Assembly (NCBI RefSeq): GCF_001006005.1
Contig: NZ_CP011254.1
Location: 4,650,001-4,714,000, forward strand
Length of the DNA stretch: 64,000 bases
DNA from: Serratia fonticola
GTDB taxonomy: Bacteria > Pseudomonadota > Gammaproteobacteria > Enterobacterales > Enterobacteriaceae
Direction of reading: 5' to 3'
The position numbers and the translations under genes are program-made. This document shows, one piece after another, positions 61,326 through 64,000 of this stretch. Under the pieces are notes generated by a model. That model had not been told where the DNA came from. It ran no database searches and was given only the letters and a program-made list of their open reading frames with translations. Position 1 is the first letter of the stretch. Each line of letters opens with the position of its first letter.

Positions 61326-61928
61326 ATCACTCCCACAACCTCGGGTATTATTAACGCCGGGTTGAGTAAAAGGTTAAGGGGATTGCCTGTAAAAACGCGG
61401 CCAATATATATTATTTTAATGGTGTACTCAATCATTTGTTTTAGCATGCAACAGCCCCTTTAAAGCCTAGTTATAACAATGACTTACATTTCTCGATGCA
61501 TTAATTTTTGTTACCAATGTCGCGCAAAGCGTTACGAATGTCCAGATTGGATACAACGTCATGAAAACCATCGTTTTGATATGGTTTTATTCTTTTGTTA
61601 CACGATTTTACCGTTAAGAATGTTAGGTTCTGGTCTGTAAGGCATTCTTTTTCACTGATTTATTGCCAAATAAAATAAAAATGTCGATCCATTAAGATAA
61701 ATCACTTACTATGGCGCGCTTATTTTTACTATCCGTAAATAAATAATTAATGCGCATCACACCGGTAACGCGTAAGAGGCAATACACGTTATCGACAACA
61801 GGAGGCTTTCCTGGGTTGTCATCAGAAATGTTCGCGGGCGGACATTTCGTAAGGCGAAGCGTGCTTCCCTTATGCCGAGAATGAAAATTTTCTTGCCATT
61901 TTTTATGGCGCCCTGATATGAGATTGTT
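61326..61928. other. Intergenic region between divergent dat and lysC-type gene
   Basis: No gene is supported in these 603 bases. The half nearest dat is AT-rich and should hold both promoters. The half nearest the aspartokinase contains the riboswitch-like leader listed at 61773-61853. Confidence 0.5.
61773..61853 (+). promoter_or_regulatory. Shortened lysine-riboswitch-like leader
   Basis: AAGAGGC (61773-61779) is followed by a short hairpin with the sequence GGAGGCTTTCC, then CTGGGTTGTCATCAGAAATG and TTCGCGGGCGGACATTTCGTAAGG. These match in order the P4 and P5 region of the E. coli lysC lysine riboswitch as I recall it, with paired changes in P5 (AATGT with ACATT). The long P2 and P3 arms expected between AAGAGGC and P4 are absent; only about 20 bases remain. 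It lies 75 bases before the aspartokinase start. Confidence 0.5.
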
Positions 61929-63290
61929 ATGACACGCATTTATCCACAATTCGTCGTTGCCAAGTTTGGCGGCACCAGCGTTGCTGACTTTGACTCGATG
62001 AATCGCAGTGCCGGTATTGTTCTTGCTGATGACCACGTCCGGCTGGTCGTTTTGTCTGCCTCCGCAGGGGTCACAAATCTATTGGTCGAACTTTCTGAAG
62101 GGCTGGAAAGTCGTGATCGTATGGATAAAATTGATACCCTTCGCACTATCCAGTACAACATTATTTCCCGCCTGAAAGCGCCGCTGGTCATCAGCAAAGA
62201 AATCGATCAACTCCTTGAAAATATTGCCCGTCTTGCCGAGACGGCATTGGCAACGTCTTCCACGGCGCTGAGTGATGAACTGGTCAGCCATGGCGAGCTG
62301 ATGTCGAGCCTGTTATTTGCTGAAGTGCTTCGTGAACGTGAGGCGCAAGCAGAATGGTTTGATGCCCGTAAAGTCATTCGAACCAACAACCTTTACGGTT
62401 GCGCCGAACCCAATATCAGCCTGGTGGAAGATCAGGCAGAAGCCCATCTGCGGCCGCGTATTGAGCAGGCAATTGTTATCACTCAGGGTTTTATCGGCCG
62501 TGATGACGCCGGGCATACCACCACGCTGGGCCGGGGCGGAAGCGACTACACCGCCTCCCTGCTTGGGGAAGCATTGCAGGCCGCACGTGTCGATATCTGG
62601 ACTGATGTGGCCGGGATCTACACCACCGATCCGCGCATTGTGGCGCAGGCCCAGCGTATCGACCACATCTCCTTTTCCGAAGCCAGCGACATGGCTGCTT
62701 TTGGTGCGAAAGTGCTCCATCCGGCGACCCTGTTACCCGCGATGCGGAAAAATATCCCGGTCTTTGTGGGCTCCAGCAAAAATACCGCTGCCGGTGGAAC
62801 GCTGGTTCGCCGCGAGACAGAGGATCCGCCAATTTATCGCGCCATTGCCGTTCGCCGCAAACAGACGTTGCTGAGATTGCACAGCCTGCATGCGCAACCA
62901 GCATACCTATTCTTTGCCGAAATGTTCGCGATTCTGGCAGCACATCAGGTTGATGTGGATCTGGTTACTACCTCCGAGAACTGTATAGCGCTAGCCCTGA
63001 ATTCCACGGGATCTACTTCAGGAGAAGATCACACCCTGACCACCGCGTTGCTTACAGCACTCTCTTCTCATTGCAGGGTCGAGATTGAAACCGGGCTGGC
63101 CTTGGTCACGGTAATTGGCAATCAACTCCATCGTGGCGCGGGCGTATGCCGGGATACATTTGTGGATCTGGATGAGTATGCCGTGCGCATGATTTTCCAT
63201 GGCGCATCCAATGATAATCTTTGCTTCCTGCTGCCAAGCGACGTTGCTGATGGTGCGGTTATTGCGCTACACCGTAGGTTATTTGAGTAA
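61929..63290 (+). CDS. lysC: Aspartokinase, LysC (AK III) type, with altered lysine-sensing domain
   Basis: This 453-residue enzyme phosphorylates L-aspartate, the first step towards aspartate semialdehyde. Catalytic segments are VAKFGGTSVADFDSMNRSA, DELVSHGELMSSLLFAE, GFIGRDD, TTTLGRGGSDYTASLL and DVAGIYTTDPRIV. The C-terminal ACT domains diverge where E. coli LysC binds lysine: the stretch after RLHSL reads HAQPAYLFFAEMF. It is divergent from dat and probably feeds the diaminobutyrate route. The start is at the first ATG before YPQFVVAKFGG; the extra N-terminal residues are few. Confidence 0.9.
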   Translation: MTRIYPQFVVAKFGGTSVADFDSMNRSAGIVLADDHVRLVVLSASAGVTNLLVELSEGLESRDRMDKIDTLRTIQYNIISRLKAPLVISKEIDQLLENIARLAETALATSSTALSDELVSHGELMSSLLFAEVLREREAQAEWFDARKVIRTNNLYGCAEPNISLVEDQAEAHLRPRIEQAIVITQGFIGRDDAGHTTTLGRGGSDYTASLLGEALQAARVDIWTDVAGIYTTDPRIVAQAQRIDHISFSEASDMAAFGAKVLHPATLLPAMRKNIPVFVGSSKNTAAGGTLVRRETEDPPIYRAIAVRRKQTLLRLHSLHAQPAYLFFAEMFAILAAHQVDVDLVTTSENCIALALNSTGSTSGEDHTLTTALLTALSSHCRVEIETGLALVTVIGNQLHRGAGVCRDTFVDLDEYAVRMIFHGASNDNLCFLLPSDVADGAVIALHRRLFE

Positions 63291-63458
63291 GTTAAATCGG
63301 GGCGTTTGCGCGCCCTGAAACGCGCCTATGACGCCATAAATATCCGGACAAAACGCTCAACCGGCCATTTCTTGATGTCGGATACCTGCCCATCCCCGAT
63401 CTCTATAAGCCGGAGCTGACCCTATTCCATTTAATTTACGGCACCGTGAGATCATATA

Positions 63459-63860
63459 TTACAACAACTCGACCAGTTCAAACTCTTCTGCAACAAGCTC
63501 CATTGTGTCGCAGTAACTCCCTTCTCTTTGGAAGAACTGTTTATGCCCTTGCCTCCAGTACCTGAGGCTGAGATCTCCCTCGCCTTCTTTTTTCGCAAGT
63601 TCGTCTGTCACATCACAGAAACGAATTATCCGCATAGCGATCGTCCTAATGACACAGACTGGATCACCTTTGCCATTTAGGATAATGCTGTAGCCGCCGA
63701 TCGTTGGTGATTCTTCTTCATTTTTGAAAGATGAAAGCGAACAGCAGGTTGCGGTTTTTACCCCTTTAATAACCAGGTCTGCCAGCTCGTCTGCCATTTC
63801 GGCGGAATCGCCAAATGGCCATGCAATGGCCCCTGGATACCTTATCTTTATGATGGTCAC
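63459..63860 (-). CDS. ASCH-domain protein (GTG start)
   Basis: This 133-residue protein has the ASCH fold pattern: IKIRYPGAIAWPFGDSAEMADEL, VKTATCCSLSSFKNEEESP, YSIILNGKGDPVCVIRT and CDVTDELAKKEGEGDLSLRYWRQGHKQFF. ASCH proteins resemble RNA-binding PUA domains and include RNases and N4-acetylcytidine amidohydrolases. GTG at 63860 has AAAGGA seven bases upstream; longer frames to 63977 look non-coding. It is close to the end of the window and monocistronic. Confidence 0.8.
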   Translation of the reverse strand: MTIIKIRYPGAIAWPFGDSAEMADELADLVIKGVKTATCCSLSSFKNEEESPTIGGYSIILNGKGDPVCVIRTIAMRIIRFCDVTDELAKKEGEGDLSLRYWRQGHKQFFQREGSYCDTMELVAEEFELVELL

Positions 63861-64000
63861 TATTAAATCCTTTTTGATACATGAAAGTATCATATGTACA
63901 AAATACGATTTCTGATACCTAATTGTCCGTTTTTTGCTCGTTATTCCGCTCTTTGCCGCCGAAAGCATACAAGCCAAGCCGCCAGCAAAATGGCTGTTAT

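Noticed and set aside
61692..62036. 114-residue minus-strand frame upstream of the aspartokinase
   Set aside because: It runs antisense through the riboswitch-like leader and the aspartokinase start; it has no protein pattern.
1..64000. CRISPR arrays, tRNA and rRNA genes
   Set aside because: No regularly spaced short repeats and no cloverleaf or rRNA-like sequence was noticed by reading; a dedicated scan was not possible.

Overview
The window looks like a chromosomal segment from an enterobacterium, most likely Serratia or a close Yersiniaceae relative. The grounds are close resemblance (by memory only) of NudI, Kch, LysC, OmpX-type and OmpC/F-type proteins to enterobacterial families, and a chromosome-dimer-resolution site at 57792-57819 that matches my recollection of the Escherichia coli dif site base for base. 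The window therefore appears to reach the replication terminus. No rRNA, tRNA or CRISPR array was seen.

Positions 1-12240 carry an unidentified gene, a DHA2-type MFS exporter, a HAD phosphatase, a GNAT enzyme, a general porin, an exported Dcp-type peptidase and a pseudouridine operon (kinase, glycosidase, transporter). This part ends in a 123-bp tandem repeat array framed by inverted repeats. Positions 12240-19420 hold NudI, an ArsR/SRPBCC pair, a TetR-controlled operon (TIM-barrel isomerase, epoxide-hydrolase-like enzyme, HSL esterase) with a clear palindromic operator, and an AraC regulator next to a DMT transporter. Positions 19430-32720 hold a MITE-like element, a second-copy-type elongation factor G, an Ail/OmpX barrel, a secreted peptidase of the TAP type, a small Cro-like gene, an ABC-F ATPase with a leader peptide and alternative hairpins, an MscS-family channel, a methyltransferase and a Kch-type potassium channel.

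Positions 32760-42650 form one co-directional seven-gene operon: a small FAD-SLDH-like subunit, two GMC oxidoreductases with a C-x5-C-x3-C motif, a ferritin-like (VioB/RebD-type) plus SnoaL fusion, an acetoacetate-decarboxylase-like protein, a third GMC oxidoreductase and a UbiD-family decarboxylase. I know of no described pathway with this combination. Positions 43478-48320 hold DoxX and a type VI secretion PAAR-phospholipase effector followed by three and a fraction tandem copies of its probable immunity lipoprotein.

Positions 49298-57819 form an AT-rich accessory island bounded on the right by the intact dif site and on the left by a 15-bp direct repeat of the XerC half of dif. It carries a Gabija-type defence pair (GajA OLD nuclease and GajB UvrD-like helicase), several small unidentified genes, a membrane-anchored unknown, a truncated HigA-like antitoxin, a DUF6904-like gene and an ISNCY/IS1202-type insertion sequence. 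To the right of dif lie a DUF4440-like gene and a 1,3-diaminopropane module: ddc, dat and a divergent lysC-type aspartokinase. This aspartokinase has substitutions at lysine-sensing positions, and its leader looks like a shrunken lysine riboswitch. An ASCH-domain gene closes the window.
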